NCBI RefSeq assembly: GCF_020382885.2
Contig: NC_058501.1
Coordinates: 12,559,501-12,623,500, forward strand
Reading direction: 5' to 3'
From: Scatophagus argus
Lineage: Eukaryota > Chordata > Actinopteri > Scatophagidae
Length of the DNA stretch: 64,000 bases
Position numbers and translations under genes: made by a program. Below are positions 63,201-64,000 of the stretch, piece after piece (within the stretch, counting starts at the first letter, position 1; each line of letters starts with the position of its first letter). The notes under the pieces are model-generated. The model searched no databases, was not told the origin of the DNA, and saw only the letters and a list, made by a program, of their open reading frames with translations.

Positions 63201-64000
63201 AGGTATCGTTTACTTTTTCTTGTTGGGCCGCTGGGATTAGACTCTCACCTAGAGGGTTTTCAGTTTGGCTATGGACATATGTGTTTGATACAAGTGGGGT
63301 CCATGCAAGTGTATAGAGGAGATAAGGAAGGCCAAGTTTAGGGTGGAGACTAACACACAGTCAGTGTGTTCTGGTGTAGTTTTCACTCTTTGGTTTCAGA
63401 GATGACAGACTGAATCAAACCAAAGAACATCAGGATGCTTAAAGTCTCAGTCAGTGGAGCAAACAGAGGAGAAAGTTTTTTTGAGGATATTGACCTGCTT
63501 TATTTCCTTAACTGTCTTGAACAAACTGAGTCATAATAAAAATATATAATACATTTTCACCCATGAAATACTCATTCAAACTAGCATACAGCAGGTTTTT
63601 CCTCACAAGACTTCTGGTTGTTATCTGTGGTTTCATATCTTTCATATCATTGGAGGCTTAAAAACAGTTCCTTACAAACATGGTGTACCACTGATAACTA
63701 CATCTTTGCATTTTTTATCTTGTTTATTGGTAAAAAAAAATAAAAAATAAAAAACTCAAGCACACAAATATGCCTATGCTAGCATGTTGCGTAATGGGGA
63801 TTAGTTTTTGCAGCCAGTGAGGGAATATGAAGTGTTTTATATATGAGCTTACTCAAAAGTAACTCGAGAATGTATCTCGTATGCCTTAGAAAGTCCACAT
63901 CATTATAAGGATGATTTCCAAACATTATATATGAAGATGTGACTGTATTTTCATGTTTTTCCTTTTCCACTGCCTGTCCTCCTCCACTTTTCAGCTGTTC
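57247..64000 (+). CDS. kcnn4: intermediate-conductance Ca2+-activated K+ channel, KCNN4-like, 5' part (truncated by window end)
   Basis: This is a subunit of the calmodulin-gated SK/IK K+ channel family in the plasma membrane. Visible coding exons are 57247-57624 (or from the in-frame ATGs at 57349 or 57355), 62609-62704, and the first six bases of a third at 63995-64000; all junctions are phase 0 with GT-AG. Exon 1 encodes a variable cytoplasmic N-terminus, then RKFLLEHKKRLCALALATAV and FGIVLMIIHAETC (S1). Exon 2 encodes FALILNCSISLSTGCLLVLI and IAFHYKDIR (S2). Exon 3 starts Leu-Phe, matching the LFM that follows S2 in the family. The HAE after S1 and the short N-terminus match KCNN4 better than KCNN1-3, which have ETEL there. 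Pore, S6 and calmodulin-binding regions lie beyond the window. First-ATG choice is uncertain; 57349 gives a 34-residue shorter protein. Confidence 0.85.
57625..62608 (+). other. kcnn4: first intron of the kcnn4-like gene
   Basis: An intron of 4,984 bp between donor CCGGTAAGC and acceptor CTTCGCAG. It holds a perfect hairpin at 59087-59127, T-rich tracts near 59152-59195, (TTA)n at 60953-60973, and otherwise AT-rich sequence without recognised exons. Confidence 0.8.
59087..59127. repeat. perfect inverted repeat, 17-bp arms with 7-nt loop
   Basis: TCAAAAAAGTAGCCTGT (59087-59103), loop GTGCACT, then ACAGGCTACTTTTTTGA (59111-59127). The outer TGT/ACA pair also matches across a 2-nt bulge. The inverted repeat is exact and could fold in RNA or as a cruciform. 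It may be the ends of a tiny palindromic MITE; no target-site duplication was identified. Confidence 0.85.
62705..63994 (+). other. kcnn4: second intron of the kcnn4-like gene
   Basis: Donor GTGAGTTTGC follows exon 2. A long pyrimidine tract and CTTTTCAG (ending 63994) precede the Leu-Phe codons of exon 3. No other feature was seen apart from an A-rich stretch near 63731-63752. Confidence 0.8.

Noticed and set aside
1-64000. CRISPR arrays, operons, prophage or other prokaryotic systems
   Set aside because: Exon-intron genes, SINEs and microRNAs show vertebrate nuclear DNA; no regularly spaced repeats of CRISPR type were seen.

Overview
The window is vertebrate nuclear DNA, almost certainly from a teleost fish. 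The genes have short exons with canonical GT-AG introns. The spacers are AT-rich and full of (CA)n/(TG)n microsatellites. The interspersed repeats are of fish type: tRNA-derived SINEs, a Tc1/mariner remnant and a LINE ORF2 fragment. The let-7 and miR-125 mature sequences match, as I remember them, the zebrafish let-7d and miR-125a forms. Only four protein-coding genes and two microRNA genes can be supported; the rest is introns and intergenic sequence.

Layout. 1-7.6 kb: no intact gene; a degraded coding-like patch (3.56-4.17 kb), a repeat-like block (5.25-6.0 kb) and a LINE fragment (6.04-6.30 kb). 7.6-11.9 kb, + strand: hyaluronan synthase 1 (has1), with a TATA promoter, a non-coding first exon, four coding exons and 576 aa. 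12.3-18.3 kb: SINE copies and unannotated spacer. 18.36-21.94 kb, - strand: spaca6, a sperm-egg fusion factor, assembled here from nine exons including a 24-nt microexon (329 aa). 23.88-23.96 kb, - strand: the miR-125a hairpin. 30.07-30.16 kb, - strand: a let-7 hairpin of the let-7d type. 30-49 kb: microsatellite-rich spacer with SINEs and a Tc1 remnant at 48.6-49.4 kb. 49.9-56.3 kb, + strand: a BTG/Tob-family antiproliferative gene (277 aa, BTG3/4-like), with a probable 5'UTR exon and an LTR-like sequence in its first intron. 57.2-64.0 kb, + strand: the 5' part of an intermediate-conductance Ca2+-activated K+ channel gene (kcnn4-like); the window stops six bases into its third exon.

The arrangement has1(+) > < spaca6(-) < mir-125a(-) < let-7(-) has the same order and relative orientation as human 19q13.41, where HAS1 and SPACA6 converge and the miR-99b/let-7e/miR-125a cluster lies at the 5' side of SPACA6. 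This supports the gene identities and suggests an old linked block, although the microRNAs are spread over about 6 kb here and I found no miR-99. The genes do not form a pathway: has1 makes extracellular hyaluronan, spaca6 acts in gamete fusion, the microRNAs and BTG protein act in post-transcriptional or growth control, and kcnn4 is a K+ channel. Exon boundaries come from reading splice sites and phase by eye; UTR ends, promoters and repeat borders are approximate.
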